DNA of 59,059 bases from Yersinia similis (GCF_001053095.1 NZ_CGBP01000028.1:1-59059), one strand, 5' to 3'; positions 45,399 through 55,770 are shown, numbered from the stretch's first letter. The notes: generated by a model not told the origin, from the letters alone. A program made the numbers and translations.

Positions 45399-45992
45399 AT
45401 GATATCGTTAAGCAAAAACCAAACTATCTCACTGGCAAAAGAAAGCAGTGCCCTGTCCCGCGTCCAGTTCGGTCTGGGTTGGGATCCTGTTAAAAAGAAA
45501 AAAAGTTTTCTGGGCGGTTTGTTCGGTGGTGGTAGCGCTAGCGATAGCATAGATCTGGATGCAAGCTGTGTGATGTTGAGCCAGGCTGGCAAACCCGTTG
45601 ATACCGTTTCTTTTCGTCATCTCACTTCCAAGTGTCGTTCTGTGCAACATACTGGCGATAACCTCACTGGGGAAGGTGACGGTGATGATGAAGTCATCAA
45701 TGTAGATCTGAGCCGGCTGCCTGCTGAAGTCGAGTATCTGGCATTTACGGTTAACAGTTTTCGTGGGCAGACCTTCAATGAAGTCGAAAATGCGTTTTGC
45801 CGCGTAGTCGATCAAGCTGGCAAAGAGCTTGCTCGTTATGTTCTCACTGAACAGGGGAGCCATACCGGTATCGTTATTTCTTCTCTGCGCCGCAACAATG
45901 GTCAGTGGGACTTTACCGCTCATGGGCGTGCATGCCGTGGCCGCACTATCGAAGACATGATGTCTGAAATCATTGAGACGGTGGTGCGCTGA
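45399..45992 (+). CDS. terZ: Tellurium-resistance protein TerZ
   Basis: A 197-residue TerD-domain protein. The sequence MISLSKNQTISLAKESSALS and GLGWDPVKKKKSFLGGLFGGG are typical of TerZ. The calcium-binding pattern is SIDLDASCVML and HTGDNLTGEGDGDDE. TerD-domain proteins bind calcium and act with TerC at the membrane in resistance to tellurite, phage and other stress. ATG 45399 fits the family; an extension from 45366 is not needed. It overlaps terA by one base. Confidence 0.93.
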   Translation: MISLSKNQTISLAKESSALSRVQFGLGWDPVKKKKSFLGGLFGGGSASDSIDLDASCVMLSQAGKPVDTVSFRHLTSKCRSVQHTGDNLTGEGDGDDEVINVDLSRLPAEVEYLAFTVNSFRGQTFNEVENAFCRVVDQAGKELARYVLTEQGSHTGIVISSLRRNNGQWDFTAHGRACRGRTIEDMMSEIIETVVR

Positions 45993-47176
45993 TGAATCTG
46001 ATGCCTGGGGGTAATGCCCCTGTTGCGTCTCAGACGCTGACAGTACGGGTTCTGTCTGGTGCCTCCGTTGATGTTTCTGCTTTTCGGCTATATGCCAGCG
46101 GAAAAGTCCGGGGCGATACGGACATGGTGTTCTATGGTCAACCTGTTACGGATGATAGCACCATCCGTTTGTCTGGGCAGGGAGTAAATACTGAGTTTTC
46201 AGTTAACCTTCAGGCCATCAATCATGATGTACAGAAGATAGCGTTCACGGCCACCTGCGACGGTAACCAAATCCTTTCACAGCTAGGCAGCTTATCGATC
46301 CAGGTCGAGCTGAACGGCAGTGTGCTGATAAAGGGCGATGTCGAGACGCAGGGGCGTCAGGAAGCGGCGCTTATTCTGGGTGAATTGTATCGGCGTAATG
46401 CTGAGTGGAAGTTCCGCTTTGTTGCTCAGGGTTTTAACGGTGGTCTTAAGCCGCTTGCCGAACATTTTGGTGTGGTGGTAGAAGACGAACCCGCGGCACC
46501 CACTCCGGTTCCAACTCCGGTTTCAACCCCTGCGCCAACCGCACCGCCAATCGCCAAACCTATCAATCTGAGCAAGGTATCTCTGACAAAAGAAAAGCCG
46601 GTCATCAGCCTGACGAAACGTGATGATTTCGGTGAGATCCGCGTCAACCTAAATTGGCACCGTGGCGGAGGTGCGCCAGCAAAAGGTTTCTTGCAGGGCA
46701 TCTTTAACTCGAACAAGGGGATCGACCTCGATTTAGGGGCTTTTATCGCATTGAACGATGGCTCCCGTGGCGTTATTCAGGCGTTAGGGAACAATTTTGG
46801 CTCCTACCACAGTAAACCTTATGTTCAGTTGCAGGGGGATGATCGTACTGGTGATGTCAGCGACGGTGAGTGGATGCACATTAATGGGCGCGAATGGAAA
46901 CACGTCAAGGAAGTGCTGATTTTTGCTTTTATTTATGAAGGTGTTCCGAGTTGGGGAAATACCGACGGCATTGTAACCATTAATGTCCCCGGACAGGCCC
47001 CTATCGAGACGCAGATGAACGAAGGGAATGATCGGAAAAATATGTGTGCGGTTGCTCGTTTGGTGAATGAATCAGGCAACATCAAAGTTGAACGAATTAA
47101 CCGCTATTTTAGCGGACACAAAGAAATGGACGAGGCTTTTGGCTGGGGATTCCGCTGGAAAGCGGGCAGCAAATAA
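45992..47176 (+). CDS. terA: Tellurium-resistance protein TerA
   Basis: A 394-residue protein. The N-terminal TerD-like half (about 10-165) ends in EWKFRFVAQGFNGGLKPLAEHFG; a Pro/Thr/Ala linker (about 167-188, repeats of APTPVPTPV) joins it to a second domain (about 195-394) with VNLNWHRGGG and GIDLDLGAFIALNDGS. It is the usual TerA layout. It lacks some calcium residues in the first domain, as is usual for this paralogue. Confidence 0.92.
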   Translation: MNLMPGGNAPVASQTLTVRVLSGASVDVSAFRLYASGKVRGDTDMVFYGQPVTDDSTIRLSGQGVNTEFSVNLQAINHDVQKIAFTATCDGNQILSQLGSLSIQVELNGSVLIKGDVETQGRQEAALILGELYRRNAEWKFRFVAQGFNGGLKPLAEHFGVVVEDEPAAPTPVPTPVSTPAPTAPPIAKPINLSKVSLTKEKPVISLTKRDDFGEIRVNLNWHRGGGAPAKGFLQGIFNSNKGIDLDLGAFIALNDGSRGVIQALGNNFGSYHSKPYVQLQGDDRTGDVSDGEWMHINGREWKHVKEVLIFAFIYEGVPSWGNTDGIVTINVPGQAPIETQMNEGNDRKNMCAVARLVNESGNIKVERINRYFSGHKEMDEAFGWGFRWKAGSK

Positions 47177-47208
47177 GCCACGTTAAACTTTTATTTGGAG
47201 GAAATATT

Positions 47209-47664
47209 ATGAGCTTTTTCAATAAAGTGAAAAATGCCATCAGTGCCGGGCGCACCGAACTGACTAATCAGGTTGGCCGCTTTAAAAACCGTAAATTCAT
47301 GGAAGGCACAGTAGCCGTCTGCGCGCATATCTCAATGGCGAGTAATGGCGCGGGTCCGGAAGAAAAGCAAAAGATGATCATGTTCATCAAGCAGTCGCCT
47401 GAATTAAGCGTCTTCGATACCAATGAAGTGATCGAGTTCTTTAACAAACTGGTCACCAGCTATGAATTTGATGCTGACATTGGCAAGGGTGAGGCGATGA
47501 AGTACATCATGGCGCTTAAAAGCCAGCCAGAAGCGGCACAGCTTGCTTTGCGCGTTGGTATCGCTGTGGCGAAAAGCGACGGCGTTTTTGATGAAATGGA
47601 AGAAACTGCAGCACGTGAAATTTGCGTGACTTTAGGTTTTGCACTGGCTGATTTTCAACTGTAA
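47209..47664 (+). CDS. terB: Tellurium-resistance protein TerB
   Basis: A 151-residue helical TerB protein (GRTELTNQVGRFKNRKFMEGTVA; later VAKSDGVFDEMEE, which holds the acidic metal site). It has a strong site TTTGGAGGAA before the start. TerB associates with the membrane and partners TerC and TerD. Length matches plasmid and chromosomal TerB (151). Confidence 0.94.
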   Translation: MSFFNKVKNAISAGRTELTNQVGRFKNRKFMEGTVAVCAHISMASNGAGPEEKQKMIMFIKQSPELSVFDTNEVIEFFNKLVTSYEFDADIGKGEAMKYIMALKSQPEAAQLALRVGIAVAKSDGVFDEMEETAAREICVTLGFALADFQL

Positions 47665-47685
47665 TAGCGAACAATTTGAGGAATT

Positions 47686-48723
47686 ATGGAATCCACCCAT
47701 ATTGGCTTTCCCATTGAGACAGTAGCAGTATTCATTCTGCTTTCTGTCGGTGCCATTTTTATCGATCTTTTCATGCATCGCCATGATAAGCCAATCTCTC
47801 TGAAAAGTGCGGCGTTGTGGTCTCTTTTCTGGGTCGCCATCGCTTTTGTATTCGCAGGCTTCCTTTACCTGCATCACGGTGCTGAAGCAGCCAGTTTGTT
47901 CGTTACTGGGTATGCGCTTGAAAAAGTGTTATCCATTGATAACCTGTTTGTCATGATGGCTATTTTCTCTTGGTTTGCGGTACCAGACCGCTTCCGCCAT
48001 CGCGTACTGTATTGGGGGATTATCGGGGCTATCGTCTTCCGTGGTATTTTCGTCGCCATCGGTACGGGCTTGCTGATGCTGGGGCCGTGGGTTGAGGTTG
48101 TCTTCGCGGTGGTTGTTGCCTGGACGGCAGTAATGATGCTGAGAAAAGGGGATGACGATGACGCCATTGAGGATTATTCCCAACATATCGCTTATCGTTT
48201 AGTGAAGCGTTTTTTCCCTATTTGGCCAAAACTGAGAGGCAGCGCCTTTATATTGAGCCAGAAAGAGGTTGATGCCGAACTGGCTAAACCTGAGAATGCG
48301 GATGTGCAGGTAGGCCGTAACGGCGGTGTTGCTCGTTATGCCACGCCATTACTGCTCTGTTTGGCAGTGGTTGAACTGTCAGATGTGATGTTTGCTTTTG
48401 ACTCCGTCCCAGCGGTGATTGCGGTCAGCCGCGAACCGTTGATCGTCTACAGTGCGATGATGTTCGCAATCCTTGGCCTGCGTACACTGTATTTTGTACT
48501 TGAAGCGCTGAAGCAATATCTCGTCCATCTCGAAAAAGCCGTTATTGTGCTGTTGTTCTTCATCGCCGCTAAATTGGGCCTGAATGCATCTGATCACTTT
48601 TTCAATCACGGTTATGAAATCTCTGCCAATGCCAGCCTGTTTGTGGTCATTGGTGTACTGGCGATAGGTATTGTTGCCAGCTTCCTGTTCCCTGAAAAGG
48701 ATTCAAAGGAAGAACAGCACTAA
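47686..48723 (+). CDS. terC: Integral membrane protein TerC
   Basis: A 345-residue inner-membrane protein with about nine hydrophobic segments. Conserved acidic stretches include EKVLSIDNLFVMM (near residue 83) and VELSDVMFAFDSVPAVIAV (near 228), which form the metal-binding site in the TerC/Alx family. It anchors the Ter complex. The stop is followed by 62 bases before terD. Confidence 0.95.
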   Translation: MESTHIGFPIETVAVFILLSVGAIFIDLFMHRHDKPISLKSAALWSLFWVAIAFVFAGFLYLHHGAEAASLFVTGYALEKVLSIDNLFVMMAIFSWFAVPDRFRHRVLYWGIIGAIVFRGIFVAIGTGLLMLGPWVEVVFAVVVAWTAVMMLRKGDDDDAIEDYSQHIAYRLVKRFFPIWPKLRGSAFILSQKEVDAELAKPENADVQVGRNGGVARYATPLLLCLAVVELSDVMFAFDSVPAVIAVSREPLIVYSAMMFAILGLRTLYFVLEALKQYLVHLEKAVIVLLFFIAAKLGLNASDHFFNHGYEISANASLFVVIGVLAIGIVASFLFPEKDSKEEQH

Positions 48724-48785
48724 CGTAGGGTTTTGATACCTGATGATGTAAATTGAATTAATACTTAACTACTGAGGAAATGAAA

Positions 48786-49364
48786 ATGGGTGTATCTCTT
48801 TCGAAAGGCGGTAATGTTTCCCTGAGTAAAGAAGCTCCAACAATGACGAATGTGCTGATTGGCCTCGGCTGGGATGCCCGTTCTACAGATGGTCAGGATT
48901 TTGACCTGGATGCTTCAGCTTTTCTTCTGACTGCAAACGGCAAAGTACGTAACGATGCAGATTTCATTTTCTACAACAATCTGAAATCATCTGATGGTTC
49001 AGTGATGCACACCGGTGACAACCGTACTGGTGAAGGCGAGGGTGACGATGAGTCGCTGAAAATCAAATTGCCTCTGATCCCGGCAGATGTGGATAAGATT
49101 GTTTTTGTTGTCACTATTCATGATGCTCAGGCGCGCCGTCAGAGCTTCGGCCAGGTCGCTAATGCCTTTATTCGCCTGGTAAACGATGACAATAGCGTTG
49201 AAATTGCGCGCTACGACCTGTCTGAAGATGCGTCCACCGAAACGGCGATGCTGTTTGGTGAGTTGTATCGCCATAATGCGGAGTGGAAATTCCGTGCAGT
49301 AGGTCAGGGCTATGCGGGTGGTTTGTCGTCTGTTTGTGCTCAGTATGGCATCAACGCATCTTAA
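48786..49364 (+). CDS. terD: Tellurium-resistance protein TerD
   Basis: A 192-residue TerD protein beginning [18 protein letters not shown], with the calcium sites [10 protein letters not shown] and [18 protein letters not shown] 48786 is about nine bases after GAGG and gives the usual length; ATG 48780 lies too near that site. It is a close paralogue of terE next door (shared pattern over the whole length). Confidence 0.94.
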   Translation: MGVSLSKGGNVSLSKEAPTMTNVLIGLGWDARSTDGQDFDLDASAFLLTANGKVRNDADFIFYNNLKSSDGSVMHTGDNRTGEGEGDDESLKIKLPLIPADVDKIVFVVTIHDAQARRQSFGQVANAFIRLVNDDNSVEIARYDLSEDASTETAMLFGELYRHNAEWKFRAVGQGYAGGLSSVCAQYGINAS

Positions 49365-49413
49365 TCATTCTCTTCGTTTTTGACGTTGCAGGGGGCCGCT
49401 AGGCACGGTATCC

Positions 49414-49472
49414 GTTGAGTAAGCTCATCGGGATTGGTTTGCTGGCTGCTTACCTGTAACGCTAATTGCAGA
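49414..49472. repeat. ERIC-like half repeat between terD and terE
   Basis: GTTGAGTAAGCTCATCGGGATTGG followed by TGGCTGCTTACCTG parallels one half of an ERIC element (the arm with CTAAGCTCCTGGGGATT, then GCTGCCTACCTGCA). The other half is missing. It sits in the only sizeable gap inside terZABCDE and could affect mRNA folding or stability before terE. Confidence 0.55.
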
Positions 49473-49539
49473 TTAACGTATTCACATATTCAGGGCAAAA
49501 TGCTCTGAATGTTTAACATATCAGTTTAAGGAAAGTACG

Positions 49540-50115
49540 ATGGCAGTTTCTCTGGTAAAAGGTGGTAACGTATCTCTGACAAAAGAAGCTCCAACCATGA
49601 ACATTGCTGTCGTGGGGCTGGGCTGGGATGCACGTGTAACCGATGGTTCTGAATTTGACCTTGATGCCTCGGTATTTATGGTCGGTGAAAATGGTAAGGT
49701 TTTGTCTGATCAGCACTTCATTTTCTTTAACAACAAAGTAAGCCCGTGTGGCTCTGTGGTTCATCAGGGTGATAACCGCACCGGTGCTGGTGAAGGCGAC
49801 GATGAGCAGATCAAAATTGATCTGAAAAAAGTGCCCGCTGACGTGAAGAAAATTGTTTTCTCAGTCACTATTTATGATGCTGAAGCCCGTAAGCAAAACT
49901 TTGGTATGGTAAGTAACAGCTTCATGCGTGTGGTCAACGAAGATAACAGCGCAGAAATTGCTCGCTTTGATCTGTCCGAGGACGCAAGTACTGAAACCGC
50001 CATGATCTTTGGTGAGCTGTACCGCAATAATGACGAATGGAAATTTAAAGCTGTCGGCCAAGGTTTTGCCGGTGGCCTGTCTGCGCTGGCAAGCCAGCAT
50101 GGTGTGTCGGTATAA
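49540..50115 (+). CDS. terE: Tellurium-resistance protein TerE
   Basis: A 191-residue TerD-domain protein with [11 protein letters not shown] and [15 protein letters not shown] as calcium sites and the end [28 protein letters not shown] precedes the start. It closes the ter operon and is followed 20 bases later by a strong terminator. Confidence 0.95.
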   Translation: MAVSLVKGGNVSLTKEAPTMNIAVVGLGWDARVTDGSEFDLDASVFMVGENGKVLSDQHFIFFNNKVSPCGSVVHQGDNRTGAGEGDDEQIKIDLKKVPADVKKIVFSVTIYDAEARKQNFGMVSNSFMRVVNEDNSAEIARFDLSEDASTETAMIFGELYRNNDEWKFKAVGQGFAGGLSALASQHGVSV

Positions 50116-50135
50116 CGACTGCCCACTTCAATTAG

Positions 50136-50160
50136 ACCCTGCTTCGGCAGGGTTTTTTTT
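50136..50160 (+). terminator. ter operon terminator
   Basis: ACCCTGC-TTCG-GCAGGGT, a perfect seven-base stem with a stable TTCG tetraloop, followed by a run of about eight T. Confidence 0.95.
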
Positions 50161-50290
50161 CGCACAACTCTCCTTGTCTACACCCTCTGAGTACCGCTCC
50201 TGCTTCGTCTGAACACATTGAGGGCAAGCTATAGAGTTCCCTTCTAACACCAGGATATCTCCTATGCCTATGATCTTTCAGGCCTATGGA

Positions 50291-50915
<625 letters not shown>

Positions 50916-51554
50916 ATGAAAAAGCCATTGGTTAAAATTGCGATATTGTCTTCTTTGGTTATTAGTATTAGTGCCGCTAATGCAGCAGTGCCGACTGCGG
51001 AATTAAAAGTCGTCGGCACTGTGACAGTACCAAGTTGTACCGTCGTTTCTCCGGACGCAGGCGTCTATGATATGGGTAAACTGTCTTCTTCTCTAATTAA
51101 GCCAGGTAATGCAGTGACTGCACTGGAGCCGATCAACAAAACATGGACGGTAAACTGCGACGCCAATACTTATCTGAATTTTACTCCAGTTGATAACCGT
51201 ACTGGTTCTTCATCTGACAATTCCCTCACCGCCTTCGGTTTGGGTAAGGTAAACGAGACCGGTAAAATTGGTTACTACACGGTACAAATCTGGAACGCGA
51301 CTGTTGATGGTAAAAAGTCGAATGTGTTTACTTCGGCATCCGCCTCATTCTCCCCTGTAGCGAATGCTTATCTGGCTACTGGCCTGCGTACCGGTTGGGC
51401 TGCGGGTGCCAGCACACAGAGCGCTGGCAAAGTGTTTGTTGCTGATCTGATTGTGACTCCCGTTCTGGCTGGTACTAGTGCGATGAATGGCGCGATCACG
51501 GAAGACGCTAAGATTGACGGTTCCCTGACCATGAGATTTGCATTTGGGATATAG
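50916..51554 (+). CDS. Fimbrial-type exported subunit (DUF1120-like)
   Basis: A 212-residue secreted protein with a clear signal peptide (AILSSLVISISAANA, cleavage near residue 23-24). The mature part has one disulfide-type Cys pair (PSCTVVS and NCDANTY) and ends in DGSLTMRFAFGI, the alternating hydrophobic strand used for donor-strand exchange. The pattern is that of DUF1120 proteins found in chaperone-usher loci. It would be exported by the usher and chaperone encoded next. It is the only subunit gene in the locus. Confidence 0.78.
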   Translation: MKKPLVKIAILSSLVISISAANAAVPTAELKVVGTVTVPSCTVVSPDAGVYDMGKLSSSLIKPGNAVTALEPINKTWTVNCDANTYLNFTPVDNRTGSSSDNSLTAFGLGKVNETGKIGYYTVQIWNATVDGKKSNVFTSASASFSPVANAYLATGLRTGWAAGASTQSAGKVFVADLIVTPVLAGTSAMNGAITEDAKIDGSLTMRFAFGI

Positions 51555-51756
51555 TTGGTAATGAACGGATAAGGCCAAGGCTATTTTTGATTGGCAAAAC
51601 TACTTTTTGTTTAAAATAGTTTTGGTCATTTGTTCTTTATTATTAAGACGTGGTTTAGATATGCCATTGTTTTATTTAACTCTATGGTGAGAATAGATAT
51701 TTTAATAATTTTAACCTATGAGTTTTTATTGGTAATGAATTTTTCAGGGAATATCT

Positions 51757-54135
51757 GTGATCGACCGTTGTATTTATCTCCAGTGTATCGCATTGTTTTT
51801 CTTTCTTTTTCCTATGCTGGCTTTCCCTATAACAAAAGAGGGGGGTGTGGTTTTTGACATAGAAACGCTGGAGAAATTAGGTTATTCGGCTGAATTGGCA
51901 AAATTCTTCAGCGGTCAGGATAGATTTCTACCCGGTCAACATGATGTCACTGTTATTATTAATGTCAGCAAGACCTACCGTATTGCAGCGACCTTCGATA
52001 GCGAAGGGAAACTGTGTATGGATAAAGCGTTACTAATGGCGTTGAAATTACGAAATACAGAGAGTGGCGGCAGTTGTGAGAATATGGAAACCCGGTGGCC
52101 GGGTATGGCTGTTAAACTCTTTCCCGGTCAGTTCCGGGTGGAAATGACATTGCCACAAGAGGCGTTTGATCCAGAAATTGAAGGAAGTGAGTATCAGCAA
52201 GGAGGGCGTGCACTCTTGCTCAATTACAATATCTTTGGTCAACGGGTCGAAAGTAACAATAGCAACTTTAATCTTGTTCAGGGGCAATTTGAACCGGGGA
52301 TTAATTTTAAAAATTGGGTACTAAGAAACCGCGGTTCCTACAGTTATAACCAAGGAGTGAGCCAATACTATAATCAGGAAACCTATGCTTTACGCGCGGT
52401 TGAATCATTGAAATCCGTGGCTCAACTGGGTGAGTTTGGCTTAGTAGGTAACACTTTTTCGGGTTTGCCGGTAACCGGCGTTCAGTTGTATTCCGATAAT
52501 GCACAACTGAATGATACACAATTGCTCGTACCCATTGAGGGCATTGCCAATACCAATGCCACCATTGAAATCCGTCAGCGTGGGCGGGTTATTTATCGTA
52601 CCGTAGTGGCACCTGGTCCTTTTTCGTTATCCAATATCAGTAACTTCTCAAGTGGTGTTAACACTGATGTCAGTATTATTGAAGAGGATGGAACTCAACA
52701 GAATTTTACGGTGACGAGCGCCCTTGATATTAACGCGGAACAACAGGCATCCACCTACCAGCTGGCGATGGGGCGTTACCGAGATATATTTATCGGTGAG
52801 GACCGGCAGTCACCACTGTTGGTTTCCGGAGAAATGTCATTCAATCCGGCGGCTGCCTTTTATATGACATCTGCTGGGTTACTGTCCTCTGGCTATCAAA
52901 ATATCCGTGTGCAAAATCTTTACAGTGGATGGGATAAGGCCTGGTTTTCAGCGGCAGCAAGTTATGCTAATACCAAAGACGCAGGACAGGGATACCAGTT
53001 TAGCATTCAGAATCAGATGACGATTAACGGTAATTTGAGTGCTTCATGGTCCTCGATTTATGGCTCTGCCAATTACTGGTCACCGGATGATGCTCTGAGC
53101 AGTAGCAATAATCTGAATGACCTGATGTTTGGAAAATTAAAAAATGCGACGTCGGTAGCCGTGAGCTGGGCGCACCCACGTTGGGGCGCATTCTCCTATG
53201 TTTTATCGAATAACATGTATTATCAGGCCGCTGATCGTACTTATCATATTTTCTCAATGAGTGAGCAATTTGGCAGGGTCACTACCCTGTTGAGTTTTCA
53301 ATCAAGCTCGCAAGGGCAAAATTCGCTATATGTTGGTATCAATATGCCACTGGGGAATGGGTCTTTAAGTGGTCGAGTGCAACGTAACGATGGCAATGTG
53401 GCACTAGGTAGTACGTATCAGGGGCGATGGGGTGATAACAAAGATTATTCGGTAGGGATAACCGGTGACGATAGGCAACGGCGTATCAATGGTTCGATGA
53501 ATATAAGGACAGCTTACTCACAATTAACCGGCGGGGTTTCTCAAGCGACAAACAATAGCCGGTCCGCATATCTTTCATCACTTGGTTCAGTGGCTTACGC
53601 GAATAACACCTTTGCCACATCGTCGTCATCGGTTGGCGATACTTTTGCGGTGGTGAACATACCGAACCAATCAGGTTTGCGCGTTTCATCGCCGAGCAGC
53701 GGTATTGCGATTACGGATTATGCCGGGACAGCCTTGCTGCCATTAGTGAGGCCTTACACCGCTTCGAAAGCACAAATAAATACTCAAACATTACCGCTGA
53801 ATATTCGGCTTAACAGCACCAGTGCCGATTTGATGATGACTCGAGGCACGGTAGCAACCCATAATTTTGAGACAACAGAAACCCGCCAATTGTTGCTAAC
53901 CATCCGTGGTAGTGAGGGTGAAATGTTACCGATTGGTGCGAATGTACTGGATGAAAAAGGGAATTTTATGGGAACAATTATTGGTGACGGAAACTTTATG
54001 TTGGAAAACAAGGCGATTGGTATGACGTTACGCGTCAAGGCAAGCAACCGTGATGAATGTCGTGTGACTTACCGTGAGCCTGAAAAATTTGACCCTGATG
54101 TATTGTATGAAGTTGCCGATGCGGTCTGTCAGTGA
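51757..54135 (+). CDS. Outer-membrane fimbrial usher
   Basis: A 792-residue usher starting with GTG 51757 (CAGGGA upstream; signal peptide IALFFFLFPMLAFP). N-terminal domain (DIETLEKLGYSAELAKFFSG..), plug and 24-strand barrel (repeated aromatic strands, e.g. NYNIFGQRVES, GSYSYNQG), then C-terminal domains with VLDEKGNFMGTIIGDGNFML and a Cys pair (DECRVTY; VADAVCQ). It assembles subunits at the outer membrane. It lies 200 bases after the subunit gene. No frame break is seen. Confidence 0.88.
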   Translation: MIDRCIYLQCIALFFFLFPMLAFPITKEGGVVFDIETLEKLGYSAELAKFFSGQDRFLPGQHDVTVIINVSKTYRIAATFDSEGKLCMDKALLMALKLRNTESGGSCENMETRWPGMAVKLFPGQFRVEMTLPQEAFDPEIEGSEYQQGGRALLLNYNIFGQRVESNNSNFNLVQGQFEPGINFKNWVLRNRGSYSYNQGVSQYYNQETYALRAVESLKSVAQLGEFGLVGNTFSGLPVTGVQLYSDNAQLNDTQLLVPIEGIANTNATIEIRQRGRVIYRTVVAPGPFSLSNISNFSSGVNTDVSIIEEDGTQQNFTVTSALDINAEQQASTYQLAMGRYRDIFIGEDRQSPLLVSGEMSFNPAAAFYMTSAGLLSSGYQNIRVQNLYSGWDKAWFSAAASYANTKDAGQGYQFSIQNQMTINGNLSASWSSIYGSANYWSPDDALSSSNNLNDLMFGKLKNATSVAVSWAHPRWGAFSYVLSNNMYYQAADRTYHIFSMSEQFGRVTTLLSFQSSSQGQNSLYVGINMPLGNGSLSGRVQRNDGNVALGSTYQGRWGDNKDYSVGITGDDRQRRINGSMNIRTAYSQLTGGVSQATNNSRSAYLSSLGSVAYANNTFATSSSSVGDTFAVVNIPNQSGLRVSSPSSGIAITDYAGTALLPLVRPYTASKAQINTQTLPLNIRLNSTSADLMMTRGTVATHNFETTETRQLLLTIRGSEGEMLPIGANVLDEKGNFMGTIIGDGNFMLENKAIGMTLRVKASNRDECRVTYREPEKFDPDVLYEVADAVCQ

Positions 54136-54204
54136 GTTTTACATTATAAAAGTAGAAGTGACCAAAAAGACCAGACGTGCAGACTTTTGAATATAGGATC
54201 TCTT

Positions 54205-54948
54205 ATGCAAAATTCCACTATTCTCCATTGTGATACTGGCGCAACGGTTAGGTCGGTGAATCGCGCCAATCGTTTTAGTCCATTTTTTGTGTTTACTCTG
54301 TTGATTTTATTGAGTAGTTGGGCCGCAGTGTCTTACGCGTCGTTTAAATTAGAAAGTACGACGGTGATCTTGCAAGAAAGTGATGCTCGTACCAGTTTTA
54401 CTATCGATAATATCTCTACCAACCCAATACTACTGGTGACCAAATTAACGGATTTGGATAGCAAAAGTTTCAGTAAGCAGATTTTGATTTCACCCCCAGT
54501 GACCCGTATTAATGCAGGGCAAAGCCAGCAAGTGAATTTTGTCTTGAAGAAGGGCACGGTGCTGAACAATGAAGTGTTGTTAAAAGCCTCTTTTGAAGGG
54601 GTTGAACAGATCCCAGGTAATGCAGCCGTTATGCCAATTCGTCAGGAGGTCGGCTTTCTGATCCAGCCTAGAGCTGTGCCACAAATTAGAATGCCGTGGC
54701 AAACGTTGGTTTTCTCCGCATCAGGCAATAACTTGGTTATTAAGAATCCAGGTAAACATGTGGTCCGCTTAGGGCCTCAGATTATTTTAGTCCCAAGTAA
54801 TGAGGTGGTTGCACTGGGTAATCCTTATATTATGCCGGAGACCTCCAAACTGTTTCCGATAAAGTCATCACCCACTTCCGTTAAAGTCACACCGCTAAGC
54901 CGTTATGGTTTTGTCCAGACTGAAGTCACATTACCGGTAACGCGTTAA
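54205..54948 (+). CDS. Periplasmic fimbrial chaperone (PapD-like)
   Basis: A 247-residue protein with an unusually long N-terminus (about 40 residues before the core, with the hydrophobic segment FFVFTLLILLSSWAAVSYA). The PapD fold is shown by SFKLESTTVILQESDARTSFTIDN, INAGQSQQVNFVLKK and LKASFEGVEQ; the edge-strand and Lys/Arg anchor of the family lie in these. ATG 54205 has AGGATCTCTT upstream; a TTG at 54187 would lengthen it. It would hold the subunit for the usher. Confidence 0.87.
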   Translation: MQNSTILHCDTGATVRSVNRANRFSPFFVFTLLILLSSWAAVSYASFKLESTTVILQESDARTSFTIDNISTNPILLVTKLTDLDSKSFSKQILISPPVTRINAGQSQQVNFVLKKGTVLNNEVLLKASFEGVEQIPGNAAVMPIRQEVGFLIQPRAVPQIRMPWQTLVFSASGNNLVIKNPGKHVVRLGPQIILVPSNEVVALGNPYIMPETSKLFPIKSSPTSVKVTPLSRYGFVQTEVTLPVTR

Positions 54949-55189
54949 GGTTATTTTGATGTGGGGCGATCATCTTTACACAGAGGGCGGTATTTTTTGC
55001 CCCAATGGCAGAAATTGATACGCCGCGAGAGTTTGCCGGCTCTGCAATAGCCATTGATTGGCTATTTACCGTCTGTGTTCGGTTACACACTTTATGGTTA
55101 TTTGCTAGATACCTATCCAGGGATCCAAGGTGTTAATTAGGGGGGTTACATTATGGTGGTGTTCAGTGCATGGGGTTTATCTATGCATC
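54949..55189. other. Start of the gene-poor region after the chaperone gene
   Basis: No gene or clear terminator is seen. A tip adhesin would be expected here in many chaperone-usher loci, but no open frame of useful size is present. Confidence 0.4.
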
Positions 55190-55318
55190 TATACCCAAGT
55201 TACTTCAAGATGCAGGTAGGCAGCAACCGAGTAAATCCCCAGGAGCTTAGATAACTAAGTGACTGGGGTGAGCAAGGGCAGCTAACACTCCTGCATCTTG
55301 AAGGGCGACGGGGATATA
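55190..55318. repeat. Complete ERIC element
   Basis: A 129-base palindromic repeat, close to the canonical 127. It holds both diagnostic cores: GTAAATCCCCAGGAGCTTA and AAGTGACTGGGGTGAGC. Its outer arms ATACCCAAGTTACTTCAAGATGCAGG and CCTGCATCTTGAAGGGCGACGGGGATATA are nearly complementary. Confidence 0.9.
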
Positions 55319-55361
55319 CTGGCTAAACCAGTATACCGTTAGCCGTTCGTTTAACTCAGGT

Positions 55362-55770
55362 GTGGGATATATCTATTACTTTAATTATTTGTCTTCAAAT
55401 TTATTACATCACAGAAGTATCCGTATAAATTCAAAGGGTATGGGCTGTATTTATAGATATACGTGTTTATGTTCCATTGCATATTGGTTAACGGTATCCA
55501 AAGGGGGCAAGGGCTATTTCGTTATGCATAGAAAGCCTTTGAATATGTTATTTCACGGTAACAGCTGCTGGCCACTGCGTAATCCAACACCAGGGGAGTC
55601 ACCAATGGGCAGCGCTGTTATTTGTGAATACCTTGTTCTATAAGTATTTTACCTGACAAAAAATGGTGTCCACCTTGGGCTATCTCTGTTGTCTGGACTG
55701 TGGACAGCGACTTATGCTGCGGGTCTGGCGAAAACAGGTAAAAAGTAACGAGAAAAAATAAATCCCAAAG
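55362..55770 (+). pseudogene. Possible decayed gene, unrecognised
   Basis: An open frame at 55362-55643 ends in TAA, but the same frame continues after the stop with a protein-like membrane segment (NGVHLGLSLLSGLWTATYAAGLAKTGKK, 55662-55745). That tail looks like the end of a transporter, so the stretch may be a gene fragment with an in-frame stop at 55641. I cannot name the family. The upstream part (rich in Cys and Tyr) does not look like a protein, and there is no good ribosome site. Confidence 0.3.

Noticed and set aside
47874-48186. Minus-strand frames within terC
   Set aside because: They are shadows of terC, whose membrane and acidic motifs are unmistakable.
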